Part shown: in pieces, positions 49,917-58,688 of the stretch
How positions within the stretch are numbered: position 1 is the first letter of the stretch
How the letters are laid out: every line of letters begins with the position of its first letter
Assembly (NCBI RefSeq): GCF_049801095.1
Contig: NZ_JBNAGH010000010.1
Coordinates: forward strand, 29,523 to 93,522
Source of the DNA: Dinoroseobacter sp049801095
Lineage (GTDB): Bacteria > Pseudomonadota > Alphaproteobacteria > Rhodobacterales > Rhodobacteraceae
DNA: 64,000 nt
Direction of reading: 5' to 3'
Translations under genes and position numbers: made by a program
The notes under the pieces: generated by a model
Seen by the model: only the letters and a program-made list of their open reading frames with translations
Database searches by the model: none
What the model was told of the DNA's origin: nothing

Positions 49917-50483
49917 ATGTCCAAGCTGATTTTCATCACCCATCCGGAGGTCGTGGTCGACCCGGATCGGCCCATCCCCGATTGGGGTCTGAACGAAACC
50001 GGGCGTGCGCGGGCCGAGGCTTTTGCGCAGAGCCCGCTCTTGTCTGCCGTCACCGCGATCTGGGCCAGTACCGAGCGGAAGGCGACCGAGGCCGCCGAGA
50101 TCCTCGCCGCCCCGCGGGGCCTGTCCATCGCGACCCGCGCGGATCTGGGGGAGAATGACCGCAGTGCCACGGGCTTCCTGCCGCGCGAGGCCTTCGAGGC
50201 GGCGGCGGATGCGTTTTTCGCCGACCCGGAGGAGAGTTTTCGCGGATGGGAGCGGGCTGTGGATGCCCAGAAGCGGGTTGTAACCGCCGTGACCGAGATC
50301 GTGCGGGAGCACGGGGCGGGAGATCTGGCGATCGTTGCCCATGGGGCTGTGGGCACGCTGCTCTGGTGTCATTTGCAAGGCGTGCCCATCGACCGGCAGC
50401 ATGATCAACCGTCCCAAGGGCACTATTGGAGTGCGGATCTCGGCGATCTGCGTCCGGAGAGTGGCTGGCGCGCGATCACCTAG
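49917..50483 (+). CDS. Histidine phosphatase superfamily protein with altered RHG motif
   Basis: This 188-aa protein is of the phosphoglycerate-mutase-like fold. The N-terminal RHGE motif is replaced by FITHPEVV, so the Arg is Thr and the Gly is Pro, though the nucleophile His is present. The second catalytic region VAHGAVGTLLWCHL keeps the His. WGLNETGRARAEAFAQ supports the family. The changed pocket may alter substrate or reduce activity. It is cotranscribed with the ABC importer and ends 13 bp before the convergent inositol-monophosphatase-like gene. Confidence 0.85.
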   Translation: MSKLIFITHPEVVVDPDRPIPDWGLNETGRARAEAFAQSPLLSAVTAIWASTERKATEAAEILAAPRGLSIATRADLGENDRSATGFLPREAFEAAADAFFADPEESFRGWERAVDAQKRVVTAVTEIVREHGAGDLAIVAHGAVGTLLWCHLQGVPIDRQHDQPSQGHYWSADLGDLRPESGWRAIT

Positions 50484-50495
50484 CCTGTCGCGCTG

Positions 50496-51287
50496 TCAGC
50501 GGCTCCAATGGGTGTCCGCGATCTGCCGCAAGATGGGAAAGACGTCTCGTGTTCCGGCCACGACGCGGCCTCCTTCGCGGATCATCTGGTCCGCATCCTG
50601 ATCCTCGATGGCGCCACCGGCCTCGGCAATCATCAACTGGCCGGCCAGACAGTCCCAGGCATTCATATGCTGTTCGAGATAGCCGACCAAACGCCCCGCC
50701 GCGACATAGGCGAGCGAGAGCGCGCCGCTCGCATTGCGGTGAAACAAGGCGCCGCTGTCGACGATATCGGCGATCAGCGGCACCACATGGCGGGTCTCGA
50801 TCCGGTTCGAATAGCCGACGGAAACCGTCCCGCTATTGAGCGGCACGTCATTGGCGACCCGCATGGGCGTGCCGTTGAGCGTTGCCCCATGGCCGCGCCT
50901 TGCGGCGAACGTCTCTCCGAAATTCGGGTCATGGGTCACGCCCAGCTGCGTCTGCCCCCCGGCGACCCCGGCGAGAACAACGGTCCAGGCCGGGATCCCG
51001 TTGACGAAATTCGTGGTGCCGTCGATCGGGTCGATCACCCAGTCGAACCCGCTGGTGCCAATCTTGGGCGCGTGTTCCTCCCCGATGATCCCGTCCTCGG
51101 GCCAGGCCTCTGCGATCAAGCCGCGGAGGAGGGTTTCCACATTCTTGTCCGCCTCGCTCACCCAGTCTTGCGCGCCTTTGGCCTCAACCACCAGAGCCTC
51201 GCGATCACGAAAGTACTTCGACGCGGCCTCCCCGGCGGTGACGGTGGCCTGAAGGGCGAAGTCATATCGCGCTGCGTGGTCGGTCAT
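50496..51287 (-). CDS. Inositol monophosphatase family protein
   Basis: This 263-aa Mg-dependent phosphatase has the metal-site motif WVIDPIDGTTNFVNGIPAWTV, an upstream GEE (IIGEEH) and the C-terminal WDCLAGQLMIAEAGGAIEDQD. Relatives hydrolyse inositol phosphates, 3'-phosphoadenosine phosphate, histidinol phosphate or fructose bisphosphate. The start at ATG 51287 was taken from the family N terminus (the frame runs further upstream without coding look). Confidence 0.9.
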   Translation of the reverse strand: MTDHAARYDFALQATVTAGEAASKYFRDREALVVEAKGAQDWVSEADKNVETLLRGLIAEAWPEDGIIGEEHAPKIGTSGFDWVIDPIDGTTNFVNGIPAWTVVLAGVAGGQTQLGVTHDPNFGETFAARRGHGATLNGTPMRVANDVPLNSGTVSVGYSNRIETRHVVPLIADIVDSGALFHRNASGALSLAYVAAGRLVGYLEQHMNAWDCLAGQLMIAEAGGAIEDQDADQMIREGGRVVAGTRDVFPILRQIADTHWSR

Positions 51288-51512
51288 GGGGTCCCTCTCT
51301 TTCTCGCAAGGCGGGGCGCAAGGATCAGATGCTCCCGCCCGCTGTCGGAGGGTGCGCAGATCGGCAGCCGCGATCAAGGGGGGCTTGCTCGATTGCGCGG
51401 TGGGCAAGCCGGGTGGTGTCAGGATCGCGCCTTGCCGCTTCAATCCTGACAGTGGGCGAGGGGCGTTTGTGTGCGGATGCCGGGGGGGCGGTCCGTACGG
51501 GCCGCCGGTCCC

Positions 51513-52166
51513 CTAGCGATGCACGGGGAACCCGTCCCAGGCCGCGTCAAAGAAGGCCCGCTCCAGCGCGACGGCCTTCGCAAAGGTCGCGCGCACGTCT
51601 TCGCGCCCGGCGTCATCCAGCGTCTCAAAGACCGTGTCGAGCTGCCCGCGTAAATAGGCGACGACGCCCGCAAAGCCCGGACCCGAATGCAGCGTGATCC
51701 ATTCACCCAGCCAGAAAGGCAGATCGTCAGCGCGATCCTCGAAAGGCGTGGCCCAGTCCAGATAAATCCATTCCGCAACCACCAGCACGGAGAGCATGAC
51801 TTCATAGCGACCGGAGAGGCGCGCCTGCTCCATAAGGTCCTGGAAAGCCTTCGTTTCCGCTGCGGCCTCCTGCGCTTGCGGGACATCCAGCGCCTCCAGC
51901 GCACGCAGGAAATAGGTGTTCTCCGGCCCGCAGATCAGCCCGAGGAACTGCGCGCCCGGCACGGCATCCGCAAGGCTCGGGGCATGGGCCACAGCGGAGG
52001 CGAGAAGCCGCACGAACCCCTCGACAAAGAGGTAGTCCTGCTGCAGATAGCCGGCCATTTCCTCGGGCGCCAGTGTCCCCTCCGCCAGTGCGTCGGTGAA
52101 CGCATGGGTGGTGGCGGCGTGCCAGTCCTCTGCGACATTGGATTGAAGCGTGTCGGTCGCGCGCAT
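51513..52166 (-). CDS. TenA-family protein (TenA_E type)
   Basis: This 217-aa all-helical protein is of the TenA/THI-4 family. The fold is recognisable from AGYLQQDYLFVEGFVRLLASAVAHAP, ALLPCFW-like but Cys-less LSVLVVAEWIYLDWATPF, and WITLHSGPGFAGVVAYLRGQLD. Loss of the catalytic Cys marks the TenA_E group, which handles aminopyrimidine salvage or a related step. No thiamine riboswitch was seen upstream. The gene lies 225 bp before the inositol monophosphatase-like gene on the same strand. Confidence 0.85.
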   Translation of the reverse strand: MRATDTLQSNVAEDWHAATTHAFTDALAEGTLAPEEMAGYLQQDYLFVEGFVRLLASAVAHAPSLADAVPGAQFLGLICGPENTYFLRALEALDVPQAQEAAAETKAFQDLMEQARLSGRYEVMLSVLVVAEWIYLDWATPFEDRADDLPFWLGEWITLHSGPGFAGVVAYLRGQLDTVFETLDDAGREDVRATFAKAVALERAFFDAAWDGFPVHR

Positions 52167-52763
52167 CTGGGCCTCCGGAGCCGGTCGAAACGTTGGGTTG
52201 GGCCTGCGGCGCTCGCCTTGGCCTCGGCCCAGAGGAAGTGACGGCAGTGCTGGGGGATGTCAATCAAGTCAGCTTCGTCTCGATACAGGCCTGCGAGCTG
52301 GGCCTTTAATCTTTCCTAGCTTTGAAGTCCGGGTTGGCCCGCCTCAATCCGCGCCTTGCAATCGGCCCACATCAGAGTTTTGTGCGCGCAGTCGCATTGC
52401 CAGCACCGAATGCGCCTCGCACAGATGCCCGCATTGACGTTTAGGATCGGGTGGAAAAGCTCGCGCTGAAGGGCCCGAACCTGACAGTTGCCAACTTTCA
52501 AATATCCTCTCCGCAATAACTACGCGTAGGCCAATCGCGGTGTCGGCAAGCTTCGTTATTCGTCGAAGGCAAGTTCAGTTTCAACGTTCACATTGGTCCA
52601 CCGCACGTGACCACCAAAGGGACTACACCCTTTCGCGCGAGGGTTGACGCATCTCGTTGCGGGAGGAAAGGATAGCGAAAGAGCCATGCTGCAGAGGCAC
52701 GGATAGCCGCGTCGATCGAAGGTCCCAATACGGAGGTGCCGCGGACCATTTTGCCGCGCACTT
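52167..52763. other. Intergenic stretch of about 600 bp without a supported gene
   Basis: The GC content drops visibly here (AT-rich stretches near 52500-52560). A 66-residue minus-strand frame at 52316-52516 holds a CWQCDC cluster, but it has no clear start signal or relative. No RNA gene or repeat was recognised. It may be remnants of an earlier insertion. Confidence 0.5.
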
Positions 52764-53612
52764 CTAAATCAGAACGCGACCGACTTCGATATGCGCCATT
52801 CTAAAGCTGTTTGGTGGCACGCCGGTCTTGGACTTGAAGAAGCGTGTGAAGTGTCCTTGAGCCGAAAAGCCCAACAGTTCGGAAATCTCCGCAATTGTTA
52901 CGCTCGGATCACTCAGTAGATGCGACGCGCGTTCGCAGCACAGGGTGTCCAGATACGTGCGGGGAGAGAGGCCGGTGCATTGACGAAAGCGGGCGTAGAA
53001 CTGCGACCGTGACAGCCCCACCTCCTGGGCGACGACATTCAGGTCAAGTTCCTTGGATGGCTTTGAATGGAACGCCTTGATGGCTTTGCGAATGCGGTGA
53101 TCGCTCACGAAGGATCGATCTGCCCCCTGTTCCGACATGACATTCGTGCGCGAGCTTTGCAGGACCGACCAGACGAGATCACGCAGCAGGATGTCGAACT
53201 TCTCCTCGTGATTATGCAGATCCGCCATCTGATCTGCCAGTTGGAGCGCCTTGAGTTGCACCTGTCGGCTGAGCGTCGCGACAGGTGCGGCAAAGGGCAG
53301 GTTTTTAGACCCTGTCAGTATCTGGGGTCCGTAGTCGCCGAACCAGAGCGTGTCGATATAGAGCGCCAAGAGAACGGTCGGCTCGATCCCCGGCGGGCGC
53401 TGATTGGAATGCACGATCCAGGGGTTCACCAACACCATCTGAGTGTCAGACAGCGTCGCGCTCTTCCCATCGACCTGGTAGGTCGTGTCCGGTCCCGACA
53501 GCTTGATGAGCGCGTGAACCTGTGAGTGCGCGTGATCCTGAACCGGTTCTGTGGCCGACAGCAACGCGACGCGCCCGAACGAGCCTACGGCAATTCCCAA
53601 CGCGTCAGCCAA
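52764..53612 (-). CDS. AraC-family transcriptional regulator of the TRAP operon
   Basis: This regulator (about 282 aa) has an N-terminal cupin-like domain (HAHSQVHALIKLSGPDTTYQVDGKSATLSDTQMVLVNPWIVHSNQ). The C-terminal AraC double HTH is at LDLNVVAQEVGLSRSQFYARFRQCTGLSPRTYLDTLCCERASHLL and TIAEISELLGFSAQGHFTRFFKSKTGVPPNSFR. The start is unsure: the frame runs to TTG 53693, but TTG 53612 has GGGAGG five bases upstream and leaves a fuller promoter region. It is divergent from the catabolic operon beginning at 53738 and probably activates it. Confidence 0.88.
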   Translation of the reverse strand: MADALGIAVGSFGRVALLSATEPVQDHAHSQVHALIKLSGPDTTYQVDGKSATLSDTQMVLVNPWIVHSNQRPPGIEPTVLLALYIDTLWFGDYGPQILTGSKNLPFAAPVATLSRQVQLKALQLADQMADLHNHEEKFDILLRDLVWSVLQSSRTNVMSEQGADRSFVSDHRIRKAIKAFHSKPSKELDLNVVAQEVGLSRSQFYARFRQCTGLSPRTYLDTLCCERASHLLSDPSVTIAEISELLGFSAQGHFTRFFKSKTGVPPNSFRMAHIEVGRVLI

Positions 53613-53633
53613 CACACCCTCCCGAAGTGCTGC

Positions 53634-53659
53634 AAATAGTCGGACAAATAGGTAAATAG
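53634..53659. promoter_or_regulatory. Three AAATAG direct repeats in the AraC/aldehyde dehydrogenase gap
   Basis: AAATAG occurs at 53634, 53646 and 53654 (spacings 12 and 8). Direct repeats of this kind can be AraC-family binding sites, but the motif is short and could be chance. If translation of the regulator starts at 53693 the repeats would be coding. Confidence 0.25.
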
Positions 53660-53737
53660 CACGACGCCTGGGCAAAGACCACTGCGCTTTCAAATGCCAT
53701 CCTCACCTCAACGCAAATGCACGACTGCAGCTGAGAC

Positions 53738-55222
53738 ATGGGGACCCTGACATTGGCCAAACTGCCTGACTTCTTGAAAACAGACTGCTTTATCGGAGGC
53801 GCCTGGGTCGGTGCCGGCTCGGGGGCGCGGTTTGATGTGACAGACCCGGCCAATGGAGAGGTGCTCGCCTCGGTCCCGCGCATGACGGCCTCGGACACGG
53901 AAGCCGCCATTTCTGCGGCTCAGGCTGCCTATGAGGGCTGGAGCGGTCGGACCGCTGCGGAGCGCGCGAAAGTGCTCAATGCCTGGGCCGCTGCGATGCG
54001 CGAGAATGCTGAGGATCTCGCGCGCCTGATGACGCTGGAACAGGGCAAGCCCCTGGCAGAGGCGCGTGTTGAGGTCGAATATGCGGCGAGTTTCTTCAGC
54101 TGGTTTGCCGAAGAAGGGCGTAGAGTCTACGGCGATATCATCCCGCCGCACCGCACGGACGCGCGCATCCTTGTGACGCGAAACCCGCTCGGCGTCGTGG
54201 GTGGCATCACGCCGTGGAATTTCCCGTCTGCCATGGTGACGCGCAAGGCTGCGCCAGCGCTGGCTGCGGGCAATTGCATGGTGCTGAAACCTGCTGAAGC
54301 GACGCCGCTCTCTGCGTTGGCCGTGGCCGCCTTGGGCGAACAGGTGGGCCTGCCGCCCGGCGTGTTCAACGTTGTGACCGGGGATCGCGAGGACGCGCCA
54401 GCCATCGGCAAAGCGCTGATTGACAGCTCCATGGTGCGCAAGATCGGCTTCACCGGCTCCACGGCCGTGGGCAAACAGCTCATGCGCGATTGCGCGGGCG
54501 ATCTGACAAAGGTGAGCCTCGAGCTCGGCGGGAACGCGGCCTTCATCGTCTTCGACGACGCCGATATCGACGCCGCGCTCGAGGGGGCGCAAATCTGCAA
54601 GTTCCGCAATGCGGGCCAGACCTGCATCGCGGCAAACCGCATCCTCGTGCAGGACAGCATCCATGACAGATTTGTAGAGGCGCTGTGCGCCAAGGCCGCG
54701 GAGATCAAGATAGGCCATGGTCTCGAAGAGAGTGTCGCCCAAGGCCCGCTGATCGACACGCGGGGGCTCGAGAAGGTCGAACGCCTTGTGGCCGACGCCA
54801 CGGAGAAAGGCGCCAAGCTCCATATCGGTGGGGCGCGCCATGCCCAAGGTGGTACAAACTACCAGCCGACTGTGATGACCGGCGTCACCCCCGAAATGGA
54901 CATCGCGCATCAGGAGGTTTTCGGCCCTGTCGCGGCGATTTCAAGCTTCAAGGATGAAGCCGAGGCCATCGCGATGGCGAATGACACGCCCTACGGGCTG
55001 GCGGGCTACTTCTATAGCCGCGATGTGGGGCGGATCTTCCGCGTGGCGGATGCGCTCAAAACAGGGATCGTTGGCGTCAATACCGGCCTCATTTCGACGG
55101 AAGTCGCTCCGTTCGGCGGCGTCAAGGAAAGCGGCATCGGGCGCGAAGGCTCCAAATACGGCATCGAGGACTGGACCGAGCTGAAATACATCTGCCTCGC
55201 CGGGCTCGGAGCGGCATCATGA
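53738..55222 (+). CDS. NAD(P)-dependent aldehyde dehydrogenase (succinate semialdehyde dehydrogenase-like)
   Basis: This 494-aa member of the aldehyde dehydrogenase superfamily has GITPWNFPSAMVTRKAAPALAAGNCMVLKPAEATPLS, the general-base Glu in SLELGGNAAFIVFDDAD (about residue 263) and the catalytic Cys in FRNAGQTCIAANRILVQ (about residue 297). The closest feel is GabD (class 5). The actual aldehyde is unknown. It is the first gene of the operon and overlaps the NIPSNAP gene by 4 bp. Confidence 0.92.
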   Translation: MGTLTLAKLPDFLKTDCFIGGAWVGAGSGARFDVTDPANGEVLASVPRMTASDTEAAISAAQAAYEGWSGRTAAERAKVLNAWAAAMRENAEDLARLMTLEQGKPLAEARVEVEYAASFFSWFAEEGRRVYGDIIPPHRTDARILVTRNPLGVVGGITPWNFPSAMVTRKAAPALAAGNCMVLKPAEATPLSALAVAALGEQVGLPPGVFNVVTGDREDAPAIGKALIDSSMVRKIGFTGSTAVGKQLMRDCAGDLTKVSLELGGNAAFIVFDDADIDAALEGAQICKFRNAGQTCIAANRILVQDSIHDRFVEALCAKAAEIKIGHGLEESVAQGPLIDTRGLEKVERLVADATEKGAKLHIGGARHAQGGTNYQPTVMTGVTPEMDIAHQEVFGPVAAISSFKDEAEAIAMANDTPYGLAGYFYSRDVGRIFRVADALKTGIVGVNTGLISTEVAPFGGVKESGIGREGSKYGIEDWTELKYICLAGLGAAS

Positions 55223-55536
55223 TCGTCGAAGAGCGCATCTATACGCTGCATATCGGTAAGGTGCCGGAATACCTGAAGCTCTATGAGGCGGAGGGTCTGG
55301 TGGTCCAGACCCGGATACTGGGCAACCTTCTGGGCTACTACCAGGTTGAGTTCGGGCCGCAGAACCAGATCGTCCACATGTGGGGCTATGACGACCTCGC
55401 GGATCGTCAGTCGCGCCGCAAGACGCTCGTGCAGGATGCCGGCTGGAAGGAATACGTCAAGAAAATCAGGCCGTTGGTGCGCTATCAGGAGAACAAGCTC
55501 CTTGTTCCTGCGCCCTTCATGCAGGCGCGCGGATAG
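55219..55536 (+). CDS. NIPSNAP family protein
   Basis: This 105-aa single-domain dimeric alpha-beta protein has the family pattern VEERIYTLHIGKVPEYLKLYEAEG, LLGYYQVEFGPQNQIVHMWGYDDLADRQSRRKTLVQDAGWKEYVKKI. NIPSNAP proteins are often encoded beside catabolic oxidoreductases, but their reaction is not defined. It overlaps the aldehyde dehydrogenase stop by 4 bp and lies 18 bp before the cupin gene. Confidence 0.85.
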   Translation: MIVEERIYTLHIGKVPEYLKLYEAEGLVVQTRILGNLLGYYQVEFGPQNQIVHMWGYDDLADRQSRRKTLVQDAGWKEYVKKIRPLVRYQENKLLVPAPFMQARG

Positions 55537-55554
55537 AAAACGGGGAGCACGGCA

Positions 55555-56184
55555 ATGCATCTACATCTCTTTGAAGATACGCTCACGGACGGCCAGACCG
55601 TCTCCTTCGGCGAGACCGCCGGGCGCGCGATCTACGTGACGGCGGGCGAGGTCAGCTTGAATGGAGTGGTTCATCCCCGGGATGAAGGTTTTGTCACCGA
55701 CGGCCCCGTGACGCTCGTGGCGGGGGCCGAGGGCGCGTCGCTTTGGCGCTGGGATCTCTCTGAGGACGCGCCGGTGGACGCCCCGCACCACAGTGCGCGC
55801 AAGCTGTCTGGTGAGGTGCCCGCCAATCTGGCCGCTCCGGGCCATTTCCTGCGCCTCGACAGCGTGAGCTTCCCGCCCGCAGGGACCGCCATGCTGCATA
55901 CGCATCAAGGCCCTGGCATCCGCTGCCTGCGCGAGGGCGGGATCCGCATCGACACAGGAGGCAGTTCGGCGGCCTTCGGCCCCGGTGGCGCATGGTTCGA
56001 GAGCGGGCCGGACCCGGTCTTTGCCCAGGCGGATCATGCCCTAGAGAGCCGCTTCATCCGCGCCATGGTCCTGCCCGACGCGCTGCGCGGCAAGTCCTCG
56101 ATCCACTACGTCAACGCAGAGGACCGCGCCAAGCCCAAGTCGCAGACTTACCGAAACTTCGGCGAGATTGGACTCAACCTGTGA
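55555..56184 (+). CDS. Cupin-type small-molecule binding protein
   Basis: This 209-aa protein is probably a bicupin. The first half contains GRAIYVTAGEVSLNGVVHPRDEGFVTDGPVTLVAG; the second has the likely metal site LRLDSVSFPPAGTAMLHTHQGPGIRCLREGGIRID (H-x-H and later residues). A closing segment reads GKSSIHYVNAEDRAKPKSQTYRNFGEIGL. No enzyme family is clear. It overlaps the following TPP enzyme gene by 4 bp (GTGA). Confidence 0.72.
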   Translation: MHLHLFEDTLTDGQTVSFGETAGRAIYVTAGEVSLNGVVHPRDEGFVTDGPVTLVAGAEGASLWRWDLSEDAPVDAPHHSARKLSGEVPANLAAPGHFLRLDSVSFPPAGTAMLHTHQGPGIRCLREGGIRIDTGGSSAAFGPGGAWFESGPDPVFAQADHALESRFIRAMVLPDALRGKSSIHYVNAEDRAKPKSQTYRNFGEIGLNL

Positions 56185-57872
56185 ACGCACCGACCCTCCC
56201 TAAAACCCTGACGGGCGCGCAAATTCTCGTGGAGTGCTTGCGCCAGCAAAAGGTGGATCATTGCTTTCTCGTTCCGGGGGAGAGCTATCTTGCGGTCCTT
56301 GATGCGCTGACCGACGCGCCCGAGATCGCCATGACCGTCTGTCGGCAGGAAGGCGGGGCCGCGATGATGGCGGATGCCCATGGCAAGCTCACGGGCCGTC
56401 CGGGAATTGCGATGGTCACGCGGGGACCGGGCGCCACGAATGCGTCGGCGGGGCTCCATATCGCGCGCCAGGACGCGACGCCCATGATCCTCTTCGTTGG
56501 ACAGGTGGCCCGCGACATGCGCGAGCGCGAGGCGTTTCAAGAGATCGATTATCGTCGCATGTTCGGGCAAGTGGCCAAATGGGTGGCCGAGGTGGATACG
56601 CCCGAGAGGATGGCCGAAATGGTCTCGCGCGCGTTTCACGTGGCCATGTCCGGGCGACCGGGCCCGGTGGTTCTGGCCCTCCCGGAGGACATGCTCGTAG
56701 AGGAAGCGCAAGCGCATTTGGCGGGCATTCCCACAGCCCAGGCCGCACGTGCCACGATTGCCGAGCGTGATGCTACAGCGCTCCTGGAGGTGCTGGAAAC
56801 CGCAACATCCCCAATGATCATCGTGGGAGGCGGTGCCTGGTCGGACGCCGCGCGCCTCGACTTGCAGGAGTTCGCCACGCGGTGGAACGTGCCAGTCGCG
56901 GCTTCGTTCCGCTGTCAGGATTTCTTTGACAATGGCCACCCGCTCTACGCTGGGGATGCCGGGATCGGGATCAACCCGAAGCTGGCCGCACGGATCAAGT
57001 CGGCGGATCTGCTCATCCTTCTCGGCACAAGGTTCAGCGAGATGGAGTCGAGTGGTTACAGCCTCATCGACATCCCTTTGCCAGCGCAAAAGCTGATCCA
57101 TGTCTACCCGGACCCCGATGAGATCGGGCGCGTCTACATCCCAAGCCTTGGCATCGCGGCGCAGGCGGCTGAGACGGTGGCCTCTCTGCTCGGGCTTCCC
57201 GGTCCGAAGGCCAATTCAGCCGCGCGCAAAGCCCATGCCGAGAGCTGCCATGCGGACTATCGCGCATGGTCGACCCTGCCCGAGGGGCGGGGAGAGTTGG
57301 CCATGGCGGAGGTGATGGCCCATGTGAAAGCCGCGCTGCCTGAAGATGCGATCATCACAAACGGCGCGGGCAATTACACGGTCTGGGTGCACCGGTTCCT
57401 GACCTACCGCACCCACAGGACGCAGCTTGCTCCGATTTCCGGATCCATGGGCTACGGCCTTCCCGCCGCCGTCGCGGCAGCCAGAGCGCATCCTGACCGC
57501 CAGGTCGTCTGCTTTGCGGGGGATGGCTGTTTCTTGATGCACGGCCAAGAGCTTGCAACAGCCGCAAAGTACAACGCGAATTTGACCGTGATCGTCGTAA
57601 ACAACGGCATGTATGGTACGATCCGGATGCATCAGGAGCGCAACTATCCGGGCCGCGTCAGTGCAACCGATCTCGTGAATCCCGATTTCGCCCTCTTGGC
57701 GCAATCCTACGGGTGCCACGCGGAAACAGTTACCCGCACAGACGAGTTCGACAAAGCCTGGGCGCGCGCCTGTGACTTTGCGGGACCCAGCTTGATCGAG
57801 CTTCGGGTCGACCCGGAATTGATCACACCGACACAGACGATCGGCGATCTGCGCAGCGCCTCTGGCCGCTGA
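56181..57872 (+). CDS. Thiamine diphosphate-dependent enzyme (acetolactate synthase-like)
   Basis: This 563-aa enzyme has the three domains of the TPP decarboxylase/carboligase group. The catalytic Glu of the pyrimidine domain is in TVCRQEGGAAMMADAHGKLTGRPGIAMVTRGPG (about residue 53). The central domain follows, and the pyrophosphate domain with CFAGDGCFLMHGQELATAAKYNANLTVIVVNNGMYGTIRM holds the GDG-N TPP motif. The start is GTG 56181, overlapping the cupin stop. Function is open between carboligase, decarboxylase and lyase. With an aldehyde dehydrogenase and SDR beside it, a 2-oxoacid decarboxylase or aldehyde-forming step is likely. Confidence 0.88.
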   Translation: MNAPTLPKTLTGAQILVECLRQQKVDHCFLVPGESYLAVLDALTDAPEIAMTVCRQEGGAAMMADAHGKLTGRPGIAMVTRGPGATNASAGLHIARQDATPMILFVGQVARDMREREAFQEIDYRRMFGQVAKWVAEVDTPERMAEMVSRAFHVAMSGRPGPVVLALPEDMLVEEAQAHLAGIPTAQAARATIAERDATALLEVLETATSPMIIVGGGAWSDAARLDLQEFATRWNVPVAASFRCQDFFDNGHPLYAGDAGIGINPKLAARIKSADLLILLGTRFSEMESSGYSLIDIPLPAQKLIHVYPDPDEIGRVYIPSLGIAAQAAETVASLLGLPGPKANSAARKAHAESCHADYRAWSTLPEGRGELAMAEVMAHVKAALPEDAIITNGAGNYTVWVHRFLTYRTHRTQLAPISGSMGYGLPAAVAAARAHPDRQVVCFAGDGCFLMHGQELATAAKYNANLTVIVVNNGMYGTIRMHQERNYPGRVSATDLVNPDFALLAQSYGCHAETVTRTDEFDKAWARACDFAGPSLIELRVDPELITPTQTIGDLRSASGR

Positions 57873-57901
57873 GCTTCTTGCGACGAGGGAGGAAAACAAC
57901 C

Positions 57902-58654
57902 ATGGGCGACAGAAACGTTGTCATCATCACGGGCGGTGCCATGGGCATCGGGCGTGCAATCGCGGACAGATTTGCCAAGGGCGGGTCTGCGGTGGTCATC
58001 GCGGATGTCTCTGGCGCAGCCGATGCTGCCGCCGACATCGTGGCCGCTGGCGGCGAAGCCATCGGGGTCACCTGTGACATTTCTGATCCGGCATCTTGCG
58101 ACGCGATGGCCGAGGCCGCCGTTCAGGCGTTTGGCCGCATCGACACGCTGGTCAACAATGCGGGCCTCTATTCGACGCTCAAGCTCGCCGAGTTCACCAA
58201 GATCACGCCCGAAGAATGGCAAAAGGTGCTGAATGTGAACGTCATGGGCCAGGCGTTGGTGACAGCCGCGATCCTGCCTACCATGCAGGCCCAGGGTCGC
58301 GGCGCGATCGTGAACATGTCCTCCGGGACCCCGTTCAAGGGGGTGCCGTTCCTATTGCACTACGTGGCCAGCAAGGGCGCGATCAATGCGATGACCAAGG
58401 CCCTGGCCAAGGAGCTTGGCGCTGCGGGCATTCGCGTCAATGGCGTGGCGCCGGGCTTCACCATGTCCGACGGCGTCAAAGCCAATCCGCATCAGATCGA
58501 AAAACTGCAGGAGATCTCGGTGAACGCGCGGGTGATTGCGCGCGATCAACTGCCCGAAGATGTCGTGGGAGCCGTTGTGTTTCTCGCATCTCAGGACGCG
58601 GCCTTCATCACCGGCCAGACGCTGGTCGTAGATGGCGGCGCGTATTTTCACTGA
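57902..58654 (+). CDS. Short-chain dehydrogenase/reductase
   Basis: This 250-aa Rossmann oxidoreductase has VIITGGAMGIGRAIADRFAKGGSAVVIADVSG, the NNAG motif in DTLVNNAGLYS, catalytic Ser in VNMSSGTPFKG and YxxxK in LLHYVASKGAINA. Asp in ADVS after the second strand suggests NAD rather than NADP. ATG 57902 follows GGGAGGAAA. It lies 29 bp after the TPP enzyme gene and 34 bp before the TRAP receptor gene. Confidence 0.92.
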   Translation: MGDRNVVIITGGAMGIGRAIADRFAKGGSAVVIADVSGAADAAADIVAAGGEAIGVTCDISDPASCDAMAEAAVQAFGRIDTLVNNAGLYSTLKLAEFTKITPEEWQKVLNVNVMGQALVTAAILPTMQAQGRGAIVNMSSGTPFKGVPFLLHYVASKGAINAMTKALAKELGAAGIRVNGVAPGFTMSDGVKANPHQIEKLQEISVNARVIARDQLPEDVVGAVVFLASQDAAFITGQTLVVDGGAYFH

Positions 58655-58688
58655 CAAAAAGACTAAGCCAACGGGAGGGATTAACCCA

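Noticed and set aside
47648..50356. 902-aa open frame on the minus strand
   Set aside because: It lies across the permease and ATPase genes, which have complete motifs on the plus strand. No signal, motif or start site supports the antisense frame.
52316..52516. 66-aa minus-strand frame with a CWQCDC cluster
   Set aside because: Too short, no clear start signal and no relative known to me. It is noted in the intergenic entry only.
52167..52763. Possible thiamine riboswitch before tenA
   Set aside because: The conserved CUGAGA and GGG-rich parts of a THI box were not found on either strand of this stretch.
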